From Mycobacterium sp. NAZ190054 (GTDB taxonomy: Bacteria; Actinomycetota; Actinomycetes; Mycobacteriales; Mycobacteriaceae), in assembly GCF_001545925.1 (NCBI RefSeq), contig NZ_LMVQ01000068.1:1-43550 (forward strand): DNA of 43,550 bases. Direction: 5' to 3'. The notes beneath the pieces were generated by a model. The model had not been told where the DNA came from. It made no database searches and saw only the letters and a program-made list of their open reading frames with translations. The position numbers were made by a program, and so were the translations under genes. This document shows, one piece after another, positions 17,733 to 29,453 of this stretch. How positions within the stretch are numbered: position 1 is the first letter of the stretch; each line of letters begins with the position of its first letter.

Positions 17733-18944
17733 ATGGGCACCACCACGATCACCTCGATGAGACGCTGGTCGATGCTGGCGATCGGGCTGCTGGCCACCCT
17801 GTGCGCCAACGTGTTCATCAACGGTGTGGCGTTCCTCATCCCCACTCTGCACGGCGAACGCGGCCTCGATCTCGCGGCGGCGGGCCTGATGTCCTCGCTG
17901 CCCAGCCTCGGGATGGTGGTGACGCTGATCGCCTGGGGCTACGTCGTGGACCGCGTGGGTGAACGGGTGGTGCTGACGCTCGGCTCGGGGCTGACCGCGG
18001 CGGCCGCGTTCGCCGCGGCCGGTGCGGACTCCCTTGTGACGACGGGAATTTTCCTGTTCCTGGGCGGCATGGCGGCCGCGAGCAGCAACACCGCCAGCGG
18101 ACGGCTGGTGGTCGGCTGGTTCGACGCCGAGCGGCGCGGCCTCGTGATGGGTATCCGGCAGACCGCCCAGCCGCTGGGAGTCGGTATCGGCGCGCTGGTG
18201 ATCCCCCGGCTCGCCGGAGCCGAGGGCGTCTCGGCCGCCCTGCTGTTTCCGGCCGTCGTGTGCGCGGTGGCGGCGGTGTTGTGCGCCGTCGCGGTGATCG
18301 ACCCGCCCCGGCCCGCGCGTGCCGAGGCCGACCACAGCGCCCTGTCCAACCCGTATCGCGGCTCGCCGATGCTGTGGCGCGTCCACCTGACGTCCGTGCT
18401 GCTGGTCGTGCCGCAGGTGATGGTGTGGACGTTCACACTGGTGTGGCTCATCTCCGAGCGGGGCTGGTCTGCCGAATCCGCGGGCGTGCTGGTGATGGCG
18501 GCCCAGATCCTGGGCGCCGCCGGCCGGATCGGAGCAGGCCGCTGGTCGGACATGTTCGTCAAGCGCTCCGGCGACGTGATCGCCTCCCGGTTGCGCCCGA
18601 TCCGGATGATCGCCGCCGCCGCGGCGGCCGCGATGGCGCTGCTGGCCGTCACCGACTGGATGGGCTCACCGGTGAGCATCGCGTTGATGGTCGCCGCGTC
18701 GGTGATCACGGTGTCGGACAACGGTTTGGCGTTCACGTTGATCGCCGAGTACGCCGGTCCGTTCTGGAGCGGACGGGCCCTGGGCACACAGAACACCAGC
18801 CAGCTGTTCGCCCAGGGGGTGGCTCCGCCACTGTTCGGCGGACTGATCGCGGTCGCCGGCTACCCGGTGGCGTTCGCGGTGTGTGCGCTGTTCCCGTTGC
18901 TGGCGATCCCGGCGGTGCCGCTGTCGGTCAAGACGGATCGGTAA
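17733..18944 (+). CDS. MFS transporter
   Basis: Major facilitator superfamily permease of 403 residues, counterpart of Rv2994. Hydrophobic stretches consistent with about 12 membrane helices alternate with short loops. The MFS loop motif after helix 2 is visible as GYVVDRVGERVVL, and a second equivalent (GAGRWSDMFVKRSGD) follows mid-protein. Substrate unknown. The conserved divergent pairing with the FAH-family gene and the shared operator suggest a role tied to leucine or a related organic acid, which is inference. It converges on leuB with a 5-bp gap. Confidence 0.9.
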   Translation: MGTTTITSMRRWSMLAIGLLATLCANVFINGVAFLIPTLHGERGLDLAAAGLMSSLPSLGMVVTLIAWGYVVDRVGERVVLTLGSGLTAAAAFAAAGADSLVTTGIFLFLGGMAAASSNTASGRLVVGWFDAERRGLVMGIRQTAQPLGVGIGALVIPRLAGAEGVSAALLFPAVVCAVAAVLCAVAVIDPPRPARAEADHSALSNPYRGSPMLWRVHLTSVLLVVPQVMVWTFTLVWLISERGWSAESAGVLVMAAQILGAAGRIGAGRWSDMFVKRSGDVIASRLRPIRMIAAAAAAAMALLAVTDWMGSPVSIALMVAASVITVSDNGLAFTLIAEYAGPFWSGRALGTQNTSQLFAQGVAPPLFGGLIAVAGYPVAFAVCALFPLLAIPAVPLSVKTDR

Positions 18945-18949
18945 GGCGT

Positions 18950-19972
18950 CTACAGCTTTCCGAGGATCCGCTCGCCGACCTGGGTGGTCGACAGCCTCTC
19001 GTCACCCCGGGTGGCCAGATGTTCGGCGACGGCCTGGTCGACCCGCGTGGCGGCGTCGATCTCGGCCATGTGGGCCAGCAGAAGCGAGACCGACATGATG
19101 GCCGCCGTCGGATCGGCGATGCCCTGTCCCGCGATGTCGGGCGCGCTGCCGTGCACCGGCTCGAACATGGACGGATTCGTCAGCGTGGCATCGATGTTGC
19201 CGCTGGCGGCCAGCCCGATACCACCGCACACCGCCGCGGCGAGGTCGGTGATGATGTCACCGAACAGGTTGTCGGTGACGATGACGTCGAACCGGCCCGG
19301 GTCGGTGACCATGTGGATGGTCGCGGCGTCGACGTGCTGGTAGGCGACCTCGACCTCCGGGAACTCGGCGGCCACCGTCTGGACCGTGCGCCACCACAGC
19401 GATCCGGCGTTGGTCAGCACGTTGTTCTTGTGCACCAGGGTCAGATGCCTGCGGCGCTGCTGCGCCCGCTTGAACGCGTCCTGCACCACCCGGCGCACGC
19501 CGTAGGCGGTGTTCACGCTGACCTCGGTGGCGACCTCGTGCGGCGTCCCGACGCGGATCGCGCCGCCGTTGCCGGTGTAGGGGCCCTCGGTGCCCTCCCG
19601 CACCACGACGAAGTCGATCTCCGGGTCACCGGCGAGCGGGCTCTGCACCCCCGGGTAGAGCCGGCCCGGCCGCAGGTTGATGTGGTGGTCGAGTTCGAAC
19701 CGGATGCGCAGCAGCAGCCCGCGTTCGAGCACACCGCTGGGCATCGAGGGATCGCCGATCGCGCCGAGCAGGATCGCGTCGTGGCCCTTCAGCTCCTCCA
19801 GCACGGAGTCCGGCAGGACCTCGCCGGTGCGGTGGTAGAGCCGCGCGCCGAGGTCGTACTCGGTCTTCTCCACGCCGGGCAGCACGGCGTCGAGCACCTT
19901 GAGTGCCTCGCCGATGACTTCCGGTCCGATGCCGTCACCGGCGATCACTGCCAACTTCATCGACGGGCTCAC
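18950..19972 (-). CDS. leuB: 3-isopropylmalate dehydrogenase
   Basis: NAD-dependent oxidative decarboxylase, third leucine-specific step. From GTG 19972 there are 340 residues with GDGIGPEV at 12-19. Further motifs are the substrate-binding [18 protein letters not shown], the [11 protein letters not shown] Mg site and [18 protein letters not shown]. An internal ATG at 19960 ([10 protein letters not shown]) is an alternative start. Its start overlaps the serA stop as GTGA, so serA-leuB is an operon coupling serine and leucine synthesis. Confidence 0.97.
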   Translation of the reverse strand: MSPSMKLAVIAGDGIGPEVIGEALKVLDAVLPGVEKTEYDLGARLYHRTGEVLPDSVLEELKGHDAILLGAIGDPSMPSGVLERGLLLRIRFELDHHINLRPGRLYPGVQSPLAGDPEIDFVVVREGTEGPYTGNGGAIRVGTPHEVATEVSVNTAYGVRRVVQDAFKRAQQRRRHLTLVHKNNVLTNAGSLWWRTVQTVAAEFPEVEVAYQHVDAATIHMVTDPGRFDVIVTDNLFGDIITDLAAAVCGGIGLAASGNIDATLTNPSMFEPVHGSAPDIAGQGIADPTAAIMSVSLLLAHMAEIDAATRVDQAVAEHLATRGDERLSTTQVGERILGKL

Positions 19973-21555
19973 GTCAGGTCCACCACTTCCAGCGTCACGG
20001 CGTTCACATCGCGGCCGATGGCGGCGAGGACGTCCTCGGGAACTTCACGGTCGAGTCGCAGCATGATCGTCGCTCCGCTGCCGTCGGCGTCCTGGCTCAG
20101 CTGTGCGGCCAGGATGTTCACCGCCGCACCGCCGAGCAGAGTGCCGATCTTGCCGAGCGCGCCGGGCTGGTCGTCGTAGTTGATGATCAGGTTGACGCCC
20201 TCGGCGCGCAGATCCAGGTTGCGGCCGTTGATCTGGACGATCTTCTCGACCAGCTGAGGCCCCGACAGCGTGCCCGAGACATTGACCGTCGAACCGTCGG
20301 CGGCCACCCCGCGGACGTCGACGACGCTGCGGTGGTTCGGGCTCTCGCTCTCGGTGTCGATCGAGGCCTCGACACCGCGCTCGGCGGCCAGCGCCGGGGC
20401 GTTGACGAACGTGACCTGGTCCTCGATGACCGCGGAGAACAGGCCGCGCAACGCCGAGAGCCGCAGCACCCCGACGTCTTCGGAGGCCAGCTCGCCGCGG
20501 ACCTGCACGCAGAGGTTGGTGGGCAGCTCGGCGGACAGGGCACCGACGAGCAGACCGAGCTTGCGGGCCAGGTCCAGCCACGGCGCCACCTCCTCGCCGA
20601 CGACGCCGCCACCGACGTTGACCGCGTCGGGAACGAACTCGCCCGCCAGCGCGAGTTTCACGCTCGCCGCGACGTCGGTGCCGGCCCGGTCCTGCGCCTC
20701 CGCGGTGGACGCCCCGAGGTGCGGGGTCACCACGACCTGCGGCAGCTCGAACAGCGGGCTGTCGGTGCACGGCTCGGTGGAGAACACGTCCAGGCCCGCG
20801 CCGCGGACGTGGCCGCTGGTGATCGCGTCGGCGAGGGCGGCCTCGTCGATCAGCCCACCGCGGGCCGCGTTGACGATGATCACGCCCGGCTTGGTCTTGG
20901 CCAGCGCCTCCTCGCCGATCAGGCCGGCAGTCTCCTTGGTCTTGGGCAGATGCACGGAGATGAAGTCGGCGCGGCCGAGGAGTTCGTCGAGCGAGAGGAG
21001 CTCGATCCCCAGCTGGGCGGCGCGCGCCTGGGACACATACGGGTCGTAGGCGGTGATGTGGGCACCGAAAGCGGCGAGCCGCTGGGCCACCAGCTGACCG
21101 ATGCGGCCGAGACCGACCACACCGACCGTCTTGCCGAAGATCTCGGTGCCCGAGAACGACGAACGCTTCCAGGTGCGCTGACGCAGTGTCGCGTCGGCCG
21201 CGGGGATCTGCCGGGCGGCCGACAGCAGCAGCGCCAGGGCGTGCTCGGCGGCGCTGTGGATGTTGGAGGTCGGTGCGTTGACCACCAGCACCCCGCGGGC
21301 GGTGGCGGCGTCGACGTCGACGTTGTCCAGGCCCACACCCGCGCGCGCGACGATCTTCAGTTTGGGCGCCGCGGCGAGGACTTCGGCGTCGACCGTCGTC
21401 GCCGAGCGCACCAGCAGCGCATCGGCGTCGGCCACCGCCGCCAGCAGCTTCTCCCGATCCGGCCCATCGACCCAGCGGACCTCGACCTGGTCGCCCAGGG
21501 CCTCCACCGTCGATTGGGCCAGCTTGTCGGCGATCAGTACCACAGGAAGACTCAC
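19969..21555 (-). CDS. serA: D-3-phosphoglycerate dehydrogenase
   Basis: First committed step of serine synthesis. The 528 residues equal the M. tuberculosis SerA1 length. The Rossmann loop GLGRIG is at 148-153, the catalytic region contains [13 protein letters not shown] and [11 protein letters not shown], then the intervening (ASB) domain, then a C-terminal ACT domain (about 455-528; [17 protein letters not shown]) that binds serine for feedback control. GTG start. Divergent from the Rv2997-like gene with only 14 bp between starts, so promoters must lie within coding sequence or be very compact. Confidence 0.97.
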   Translation of the reverse strand: MSLPVVLIADKLAQSTVEALGDQVEVRWVDGPDREKLLAAVADADALLVRSATTVDAEVLAAAPKLKIVARAGVGLDNVDVDAATARGVLVVNAPTSNIHSAAEHALALLLSAARQIPAADATLRQRTWKRSSFSGTEIFGKTVGVVGLGRIGQLVAQRLAAFGAHITAYDPYVSQARAAQLGIELLSLDELLGRADFISVHLPKTKETAGLIGEEALAKTKPGVIIVNAARGGLIDEAALADAITSGHVRGAGLDVFSTEPCTDSPLFELPQVVVTPHLGASTAEAQDRAGTDVAASVKLALAGEFVPDAVNVGGGVVGEEVAPWLDLARKLGLLVGALSAELPTNLCVQVRGELASEDVGVLRLSALRGLFSAVIEDQVTFVNAPALAAERGVEASIDTESESPNHRSVVDVRGVAADGSTVNVSGTLSGPQLVEKIVQINGRNLDLRAEGVNLIINYDDQPGALGKIGTLLGGAAVNILAAQLSQDADGSGATIMLRLDREVPEDVLAAIGRDVNAVTLEVVDLT

Positions 21556-21569
21556 GGGTCCTCAGCCTA

Positions 21570-23027
21570 ATGGGCTCTAATGGCGTCGTGGAATTGACCG
21601 TCGTCGGGAGTGGGCCCAACGGACTGGCCGCAGCCGTGATCTGCGCACGAGCCGGGATATCGGTGCGGGTGGTCGAAGCGCAGCCGACCCCCGGCGGCGG
21701 CGCGCGCACGCTGCCGGACCCGGAGTTCGGCGGTGTGACGCACGACATCTGCTCGGCCGTGCACCCGCTGGCGCTGGCGTCGCCGTTCTTCGCCGAGTTC
21801 GATCTGCCCGCCCGGGGCGTGACGCTGGCGGTACCCGAGATCTCGTACGGCAATCCGCTGCCCGGCCGCCCGGCGGCCATCGGCTACCGCGACATCACGC
21901 GCACCTGCGCGGAGCTCGACGACGGTGCGTCGTGGCGACGGCTGCTCGGACCGTTGGCCGCCGACTGCGACGGTGTGGTCGGGTTGCTGCTGGGCGACAA
22001 GCGTTCGATACCGCCGAGCCTGCCCGCGGCGTTGCGGGTCGCCCCCCGGCTGCTGGCGCAGGGCAGCCCCGCGTGGGGCACCCTGGCCGGCGAGGACGCC
22101 CGCGCGCTGTTCACCGGCGTTGCGGCGCATACGATTTCGCGGATGCCGTCGCTGGTCTCCGCCGGCGCCGGCCTGATGCTGGCCACCCTCGGCCACGCGG
22201 TCGGCTGGCCGATCCCCGTCGGCGGGTCACAGGCGATCCCGGACGCGCTGATCGCCGACCTCCGCGCGCACGGCGGCGAACTGGTCGTCGGCGAGCAGGT
22301 GACCAGCCCGCCGTCGGGAGTCGTGCTCTACGACACGGCGCCGACGGCGCTGCTGGACCTCTACGGCGACCGGCTGCCCGCCGGCTACGCGAAAACGTTG
22401 CGCCGGTACCGATACGGACCCGGGGTGGCCAAAGTCGACTTCGTGCTGTCCGACGACATCCCGTGGCGGGACGACCGCCTGCGTGACGTACCGACGCTGC
22501 ACATGGGCGGTGACCGCGCCACGATGGCGTTGGCGGAGAAGGAGATCGGGGCGGGCAGGCACCCGCGCCGGCCGATGGTGCTGGCCTCGCTCCCCCACCT
22601 GGCCGACCCGGGCCGCATCGACGCACACGGCCGTCGGCCGCTGTGGACCTACGCCCACGTGCCCTCGGGTTCGACCGTCGACATGGCCGAGGCGGTCACC
22701 GAGGTGTTCGAACGGTTCGCGCCCGGCTTCCGCGATGTGGTGGTCGGTGTGCGCAGCGTCCCCGCGGCGCGACTGTCCGAGCACAACGCCAACCTGGTCG
22801 GTGGCGACATCGGCGTCGGCGGGAACAACATGATCGGTGCGCTGACCGGGCCGGCGCTGCGCTGGAACCCATGGTCGACACCGATACCGAAGGCGTACCT
22901 GTGTTCGTCGGCCACCCCGCCCGGCAGCGGCGTGCACGGGATGGCCGGCTTCTACGCCGCGCGCACCGTGCTGCGGCGCGAATTCGGCATCAAGGATCTG
23001 CCCTCGCTCGCCCCGCCGGCCCGGTGA
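21570..23027 (+). CDS. FAD-dependent oxidoreductase, phytoene-dehydrogenase-like
   Basis: Counterpart of Rv2997. The N-terminal FAD-binding loop [19 protein letters not shown] is followed by an E in [12 protein letters not shown]. The C-terminal [21 protein letters not shown] plus [17 protein letters not shown] region is typical of the phytoene desaturase/retinol saturase branch. Its substrate is unknown, and no carotenoid genes lie nearby. ATG 21570 gives 485 residues; GTG 21588 ([12 protein letters not shown]) gives 479 and is equally plausible, as neither has a good ribosome-binding site. Confidence 0.88.
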   Translation: MGSNGVVELTVVGSGPNGLAAAVICARAGISVRVVEAQPTPGGGARTLPDPEFGGVTHDICSAVHPLALASPFFAEFDLPARGVTLAVPEISYGNPLPGRPAAIGYRDITRTCAELDDGASWRRLLGPLAADCDGVVGLLLGDKRSIPPSLPAALRVAPRLLAQGSPAWGTLAGEDARALFTGVAAHTISRMPSLVSAGAGLMLATLGHAVGWPIPVGGSQAIPDALIADLRAHGGELVVGEQVTSPPSGVVLYDTAPTALLDLYGDRLPAGYAKTLRRYRYGPGVAKVDFVLSDDIPWRDDRLRDVPTLHMGGDRATMALAEKEIGAGRHPRRPMVLASLPHLADPGRIDAHGRRPLWTYAHVPSGSTVDMAEAVTEVFERFAPGFRDVVVGVRSVPAARLSEHNANLVGGDIGVGGNNMIGALTGPALRWNPWSTPIPKAYLCSSATPPGSGVHGMAGFYAARTVLRREFGIKDLPSLAPPAR

Positions 23028-23048
23028 TTCGGCGCGTAGGGTGACGGG

Positions 23049-23645
23049 ATGACAAAAGTCGCGGTCATCTACTACTCGGCGACCGGGCACGGCACCGCGA
23101 TGGCCAATCGCGTCGCGGCCACCGCCGAAGCCGCCGGCGCCGAGGTGCGGCTGCGACACATCGCCGAAACCCGCGATCCGAAGACGTTCGCCAACAACCC
23201 GGCGTGGGCGGCGAATTACGAAGCGACGAAAGATCTTCCGGCCGCCACCGGCGACGACATCGTGTGGGCCGACGCGGTGATCTTCGGCTCGCCCACCCGG
23301 TTCGGCAACACCGCCTCGCAGTTCCGCGCCTTCATCGACCGGCTCGGCGGGCTGTGGGCCCAGGGCAAGCTCGCCGACAAGGTCTACGCCGGCTTCACGT
23401 CGTCACAGACCGCCCACGGCGGCCAGGAGACCACGCTGATCACCCTCTACATCACGCTGATGCACTTCGGCGGGATCATCGTGCCGCCCGGCTACACCGA
23501 CGGGGTCAAGTTCGCCGACGGAAATCCGTACGGCGTGGGCCACATCACCGGCCCCGAGAACCGTGATGAGCTCGACGACGCGACGTTGGCCGCGCTCGAC
23601 CACCTGGCCCGGCGCGTGGTCGGCGTCGCCGACCGGCTGGGTTAG
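23049..23645 (+). CDS. wrbA: NAD(P)H:quinone oxidoreductase WrbA, type IV
   Basis: Flavodoxin-like FMN enzyme that reduces quinones by two electrons. The 198-residue product has the FMN phosphate loop YYSATGHGT at 8-16, GSPTRFGNTASQFRAF from 80, and the WrbA-specific HGGQETTLITLYITLMHFGGIIVPPG stretch (within 120-150). It starts 21 bp after the Rv2997-like gene and probably shares its transcript. It converges on the DUF3159 gene with a 5-bp gap. Confidence 0.93.
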   Translation: MTKVAVIYYSATGHGTAMANRVAATAEAAGAEVRLRHIAETRDPKTFANNPAWAANYEATKDLPAATGDDIVWADAVIFGSPTRFGNTASQFRAFIDRLGGLWAQGKLADKVYAGFTSSQTAHGGQETTLITLYITLMHFGGIIVPPGYTDGVKFADGNPYGVGHITGPENRDELDDATLAALDHLARRVVGVADRLG

Positions 23646-23650
23646 CACGT

Positions 23651-24277
23651 TCAGGCGGGTTCGCCGCCCTTGGGCAGCGTCCGCATCGCCGTCCGGACGG
23701 CCAGATAGATCAACGTCGAGGTCACCAGGAATATCCGCCACCCCATGGCGATGCGCGCCACCGCCAGCATGCCTTCCTGGTCGGTGTCGTAGAGATGGAA
23801 CTGCACCGCGAACCGCGTGGCCGACACCGCGGCCATCATCAGTGTGACCAGGTCGAACGCCCTGCGGACGCGGCGGGTGCGCCGCCAGGTGTCGTCGCGG
23901 CCGGTCATCCACGCCCACACGACGCCGATCAGCGGGCGGCCGACGACCACCGACCCGGTGAACACCAGCGCCAACGCCAGGTACATCCAGATGCCGGGCA
24001 GGTAGAAGTCCTTGGCCTGCCCGGTGACCAGCGCGAACCCTGCCCCGGCGGCGATCCCGGCGAAGCCGAACAGCGCGGGCCGGGTCGACTCCCGCCGCAC
24101 CAGCTGCCACGTCAGCACGCCGGCGCCGGCGGCCACCGCGGCGATCAGTGCGGGCATCAGCCCGGCGACCGCGTTGAGCGCGGCGAACACCGTCACCGGC
24201 AACGCGGTGTACACCAGCCCGCGGATCCCGCCGGCACGGGCCAGCAGAGCCGAGGCCGGTGTCTCACTGCCCGTCAT
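23651..24277 (-). CDS. DUF3159 membrane protein
   Basis: Polytopic membrane protein of 208 residues from the ATG at 24277. Several hydrophobic helices alternate with basic loops (RRESTRP, RRTRRVRRAFD), and GQAKDFYLPGIWMYLALALV plus FAVQFHLYDTDQEGMLAVARIAMGWR are the recognisable DUF3159 segments. Function unknown. A longer in-frame reading would start inside the 24302-24350 hairpin and is unlikely. It lies beyond the end of ilvC, separated from it by that hairpin. Confidence 0.82.
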   Translation of the reverse strand: MTGSETPASALLARAGGIRGLVYTALPVTVFAALNAVAGLMPALIAAVAAGAGVLTWQLVRRESTRPALFGFAGIAAGAGFALVTGQAKDFYLPGIWMYLALALVFTGSVVVGRPLIGVVWAWMTGRDDTWRRTRRVRRAFDLVTLMMAAVSATRFAVQFHLYDTDQEGMLAVARIAMGWRIFLVTSTLIYLAVRTAMRTLPKGGEPA

Positions 24278-24301
24278 GAGCACCGAGACTACCGACCCCG
24301 T

Positions 24302-24350
24302 GATTTGGGCGTAGTTGGTCAAGCCTGCGTTGACCAACTACGCCCAAATC
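24302..24350. terminator. Perfect 21-bp hairpin after ilvC
   Basis: Arms 24302-24322 and 24330-24350 are exactly complementary (21 bp) with a 7-base loop gcctgcg. It begins 10 bp past the ilvC stop codon and would end the ilvBNC transcript. Arms begin gatttgggcgtagttggtc. The length and perfection, with moderate GC, are unusual for a simple terminator and suggest a dispersed palindromic element. Confidence 0.8.
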
Positions 24351-24359
24351 GCGGAAAAG

Positions 24360-25976
<1,617 letters not shown>

Positions 25977-25977
<1 letters not shown>

Positions 25978-27842
25978 CATGCGTGCCCCTCTTCGTTGTC
26001 GAACAGCGGCCGGATTCCGCGCGCGGCCTGGATCTCATCATTGCTGGTGCCTGCGGCGACCATCGGCCAGACCTGGGCGTCGGCGCCGACGACGAACTCG
26101 ATCACCACCGGACGGTCGTTGATGGCGCGCGCCTGAGCGATCACGTCGGCAACGTCTTCCTCACGCTCGCAACGCAATCCGACGCATCCCAGCGCCTCGG
26201 ACAGCTTGACGAAGTCCGGGATGCGGCGGGTGTGGGTGGCCAGATCGGTCTGGCTGTACCGCTCCTCGTAGAACAGCGTCTGCCACTGCCGCACCATGCC
26301 GAGGTTGCCGTTGTTGATCAGCGCGACCTTGATCGGCACCCCCTCGATGGCGCACGTCGCCAGCTCCTGATTGGTCATCTGGAAGCAGCCGTCGCCGTCG
26401 ATCGCCCACACCTCGGCCTCCGGACGGCCCATCTTGGCGCCCATCGCCGCCGGCACCGCGAAGCCCATGGTGCCCAGACCACCGGAGTTGATCCAGGTCT
26501 TCGGGTTCTCGTAGGAGATGAACTGCGCCGCCCACATCTGGTGCTGCCCCACGCCGGCCACGTAGACGGCGTCCGAGCCGGCCATCTTGCCCAGCGTCTC
26601 GATCACGAACTCCGGCGACAGGCTGCCGTCGCTCTGCGGGCCGTAGCTCAGCGGGTAGGTCGACTGGATCCCGCGCAGGTACTCCCACCAGTTGTCCAGA
26701 AGGGTCGACGCGGTGGTGCCGTCGCGGCGCAGCACCTCGATCAGATCGGTGATGACGGCCTTGACGTCGCCCACGATCGGCACGTCGGCGTGGCGGTTCT
26801 TGCCGATCTCGGCCGGGTCGATGTCGGCGTGGATCACCTTGGCCTCGGGCGCGAACGAGTCCAGCTTGCCCGTCACGCGGTCGTCGAACCGGGTGCCCAG
26901 CGCGATCAGCAGATCGCTGCGCTGCAGCGCGGCCACCGCGGCGACGGTGCCGTGCATTCCCGGCATACCCATGTTCTGCGGATGGCTGTCCGGGAACGCG
27001 CCGCGCGCCATCAGCGTGGTCACGACCGGGATGCCGGTGAGCTCGGCCAGGTCCAGCAGCTGCTCACTGGCCTCGCCCCGGATCACCCCGCCGCCGACGT
27101 AGAGCACCGGCTTGCGTGCCTCGGCGATGAGCTTGGCCGCCTCGCGGATCTGGCGGTTGTGCGGTTTGGTGTTCGGCTTGTAGCCGGGCAGCTCGAACTG
27201 CGGCGGCCACGCGAAGGTGCACTCGCCCTGCAGGATGTCCTTGGGGATGTCGACCAGCACCGGTCCGGGCCGTCCGGTGGAGGCGATGTGGAACGCCTCG
27301 GCGATGACGCGCGCGATGTCGTCACCGTCGCGCACCAGGAAGTTGTGCTTGGTGACCGGCATCGTGATGCCCGAGATGTCGGCTTCCTGGAACGCGTCGG
27401 TGCCGATCAGGCCACGTCCGACCTGACCGGTGATCGCCACCATCGGGATCGAGTCCATGTACGCGTCGGCCAGCGGCGTCACGAGGTTGGTCGCACCGGG
27501 ACCGGAGGTCGCCATGCACACCCCGACCCGGCCGGTGGCGTGCGCGTAGCCGCTGGCCGCGTGCCCGCCGCCCTGCTCGTGCCGCACCAGGACGTGGCGC
27601 AGCTTCTGGGAGTCGAACAGCGGGTCGTAGACCGGCAGCACGGCACCACCCGGGATGCCGAAGATGACCTCGACTCCGAGTTCCTCGAGCGACCGGATGA
27701 CCGCTTGGGCTCCGGTGAGCTGTTGGGGGGCAATCTTTTTCGGCGATGCCGGGGCTGTCGCGGAGTTGTGCTTCGCGGCAGCCGCAGACCCGATCGTCGG
27801 GGTCGCCGACTGCTCGGGCGGTCGCTTTGTCGGTGCGCTCAC
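25977..27842 (-). CDS. ilvB: Acetolactate synthase large (catalytic) subunit
   Basis: ThDP-dependent enzyme that makes acetolactate or acetohydroxybutyrate; target of sulfonylurea-type inhibitors. From GTG 27842 ([11 protein letters not shown]) there are 621 residues, close to mycobacterial IlvB1. Visible are the ThDP-activating glutamate in [16 protein letters not shown], the FAD-region [11 protein letters not shown], and the ThDP-Mg motif [15 protein letters not shown] followed by [17 protein letters not shown] lies five bases upstream of the GTG. A reading from 27881 would add 13 unlike residues. It heads ilvBNC and is preceded by an attenuator. Confidence 0.98.
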
Positions 27843-27898
27843 GGTGTCCTCTGGTTCTTCTCGGTCGGCTGATCTTCTCAAATCGGTGCTGCGGCAAC

Positions 27899-27935
27899 AA
27901 AAAACCCCCGTCAGCCCAGCGGCTGCACGAGGGTT
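27899..27935 (-). terminator. Attenuator hairpin upstream of ilvB
   Basis: On the minus strand 27935-27921 pairs with 27916-27903 (14 pairs, one bulged G, one U-G) around a 4-base loop and is followed by six Ts (27904-27899). This is a textbook intrinsic terminator in a genome where these are rare. It lies between the leader peptide stop and ilvB, so it is a transcription attenuator. Confidence 0.85.
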
Positions 27936-27954
27936 GCGCGTCGATGCTGTTTTG

Positions 27955-28020
27955 CTATGCCCGAATCAGGGCCAGCGCGGCATCAACGCGCAAGCCAATT
28001 ACTACGAGCAAGGTCTGCAT
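27955..28020 (-). CDS. ilv operon leader peptide
   Basis: A 21-codon ORF beginning [19 protein letters not shown]. Eleven of its residues are Leu, Val or Ile, the end products of the pathway, and the run includes GTA GTA ATT and TTG codons that are rare at this GC content. Bases 27993-27980 (inside the peptide) can pair with 27947-27934 (just before the terminator) over 14 positions with one G-U. That is the alternative-structure layout of ribosome-mediated attenuation. The ATG seems to be the transcript start, as no ribosome-binding site precedes it. Confidence 0.82.
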   Translation of the reverse strand: MQTLLVVIGLRVDAALALIRA

Positions 28021-28028
28021 AGCAGACG

Positions 28029-28058
28029 ACGGTAGCCGCCGAACCGGCCGAAGGTCAA
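28029..28058 (-). promoter_or_regulatory. ilvBNC promoter, leaderless
   Basis: Minus-strand TTGACC (28058-28053), an 18-bp spacer and TACCGT (28034-28029) place the expected start about 8 bases on, at or next to the leader-peptide ATG (28020). Leaderless initiation is common in mycobacteria. Confidence 0.6.
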
Positions 28059-28085
28059 ATCGCTGCACGGTGCGATGATGGCGGC

Positions 28086-28481
28086 ATGCGCACTCCTTCG
28101 TCCTCGGAGTCGGCCCCCGTCGTCATCAGAATCTCACCGATGGCCCATGTGGCGATCGGCTTCCTGACCGTGGCCATGCTCGCCGTGGTGTTCGCCGGCC
28201 CGCCGTGGTTCATCCTGCTGTTGCTGATCCCGGCGATCCTGTCGACCGTGGTGATGCGCTACCGCACGGTCGCCGGCCGCGACACCGTCACCGCGCGCAC
28301 CATGCTGCGCAGCCACACCGTCCGCTGGGACGAGATCGACGGTCTGCGGTTCGGACGCACCGCGTGGGCGGTGGCGCACAAGCGCGACGGCACCGAGCTG
28401 TCGCTGCCGGCCGTGACGTTCTCGACGCTGCCGCTGTTGACCGCGGCCAGCGGCGGACGGGTGCCCAACCCGTACGAGTAG
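28086..28481 (+). CDS. cfp6: PH-domain low-molecular-weight protein, Cfp6-like
   Basis: Counterpart of M. tuberculosis Cfp6 (Rv3004), a small protein first seen in culture filtrate. Two adjacent hydrophobic segments (HVAIGFLTVAMLAVVFAG and FILLLLIPAILSTVV) precede a short bacterial PH-like domain (DUF) with VRWDEIDGLRFGR, DGTELSLPAVTFSTLPLL and SGGRVPNPY, all shared with Cfp6. ATG 28086 gives 131 residues; ATG 28140 (MAHVAIGF) matches the Cfp6 start better and gives 113. Function unknown. It is divergent from the ilv leader. Confidence 0.85.
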   Translation: MRTPSSSESAPVVIRISPMAHVAIGFLTVAMLAVVFAGPPWFILLLLIPAILSTVVMRYRTVAGRDTVTARTMLRSHTVRWDEIDGLRFGRTAWAVAHKRDGTELSLPAVTFSTLPLLTAASGGRVPNPYE

Positions 28482-28486
28482 GACCC

Positions 28487-29317
28487 TCAGGCCAGCGGGT
28501 TCGTCCCGTTGAGGAGCACCCAGATCGCGACGCCGGCACCCACACCGAGCAGCAGCGCGGCGAACGATCCGATGAACGGACGGCGCGCCCAGCCGCGGCC
28601 CGCGTCCAGGCCGTAGCGGCCGGGGCCGACCAGGATGATCGCCGCGACGGCGCAGACCAGCACGAGCTGGTATTCGTGGCCGTCGGTCAGGAACGCCGAG
28701 AGCCGGGCCTCCTGGTGCGCGAGCGTCGCCTCGGCCAGGACCGAGGTGACGAGGTAGCCCAGCGCTCCGGCCGCGGCGATCGGGGTGAACAGCCCGATCA
28801 CCAGCAGCACGCCCGCGGCGATCTGACCGCCGGCGGCGACATAGGTGAGGATGTCGGCGTGCCGGAACCCGGCGTCGCTCAGTGAGTCGCGGAAGCCGTC
28901 CAGGCCGGGCCCGCCCCACCAGCCGAACACCTTCTGCAGCCCGTGTCCGATGAGCAGGACACCCACCGCGACGCGCAGCAGGAGCAACCCGAGATCCTGG
29001 GTGCCTCTGCGGTCGTCGCGCCGGTCCGCGTCGACGACACCGACCTCGGTGGGCGCGGCCGTCCCCCCGTAGGCACCGGGCGCCAGGCCGCCGGCCGGCT
29101 GCACGTACGGCAGCGGTTCCGGGTCGTTGAGCATCGCGAACGGCTGCTGACCAGCCGGTTTGGCCGCGTCGTAGCGGGGAATGGCGGTGGTTTCGAAGTC
29201 GCCGCCGTAGTTCGCCGACGGGAGGTCGTCTTCAGGGTCCACCAGGCTCGCCGAGGCGGGCCGCCCAGCCGAAGCGTCGGGCCGCTGCCAGGGGCCTGGG
29301 TCATGGGGGCTCGTCAC
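28487..29317 (-). CDS. DoxX-family membrane protein
   Basis: Counterpart of Rv3005c; in M. tuberculosis that DoxX protein has been linked to a membrane complex with SodA and SseA that resists oxidative stress. From GTG 29317 (MTSPHDPGPWQRPD) there are 276 residues. A cytoplasmic Pro/Asp-rich N-terminus of about 110 residues is followed by the DoxX domain, opening LGLLLLRVAVGVLLIGHGLQ and containing FGWWGGPGLDGF, with four membrane helices, plus a fifth near the C-terminus. It converges on cfp6 with a 5-bp gap and is divergent from lppZ. Confidence 0.88.
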   Translation of the reverse strand: MTSPHDPGPWQRPDASAGRPASASLVDPEDDLPSANYGGDFETTAIPRYDAAKPAGQQPFAMLNDPEPLPYVQPAGGLAPGAYGGTAAPTEVGVVDADRRDDRRGTQDLGLLLLRVAVGVLLIGHGLQKVFGWWGGPGLDGFRDSLSDAGFRHADILTYVAAGGQIAAGVLLVIGLFTPIAAAGALGYLVTSVLAEATLAHQEARLSAFLTDGHEYQLVLVCAVAAIILVGPGRYGLDAGRGWARRPFIGSFAALLLGVGAGVAIWVLLNGTNPLA

Positions 29318-29453
29318 GTCAGCCAGGGTAAGTGCTGTCCGGCTCTCAACCGGGGATTGGCGCGGCGCGTTGAGCACGTGTTTCTTTCGCCCGCCCCAGG
29401 TCGCAGCCGGAGCGCGTGGCGGACCCGGCCCGGCGATCCGTAACCTGGCCTGC

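Noticed and set aside
21556-21587. Operator copy upstream of serA-leuB
   Set aside because: Looked for TGTYTCACA or GTGAGACAG near the serA start because LtbR-type regulators control leuB; none is present.
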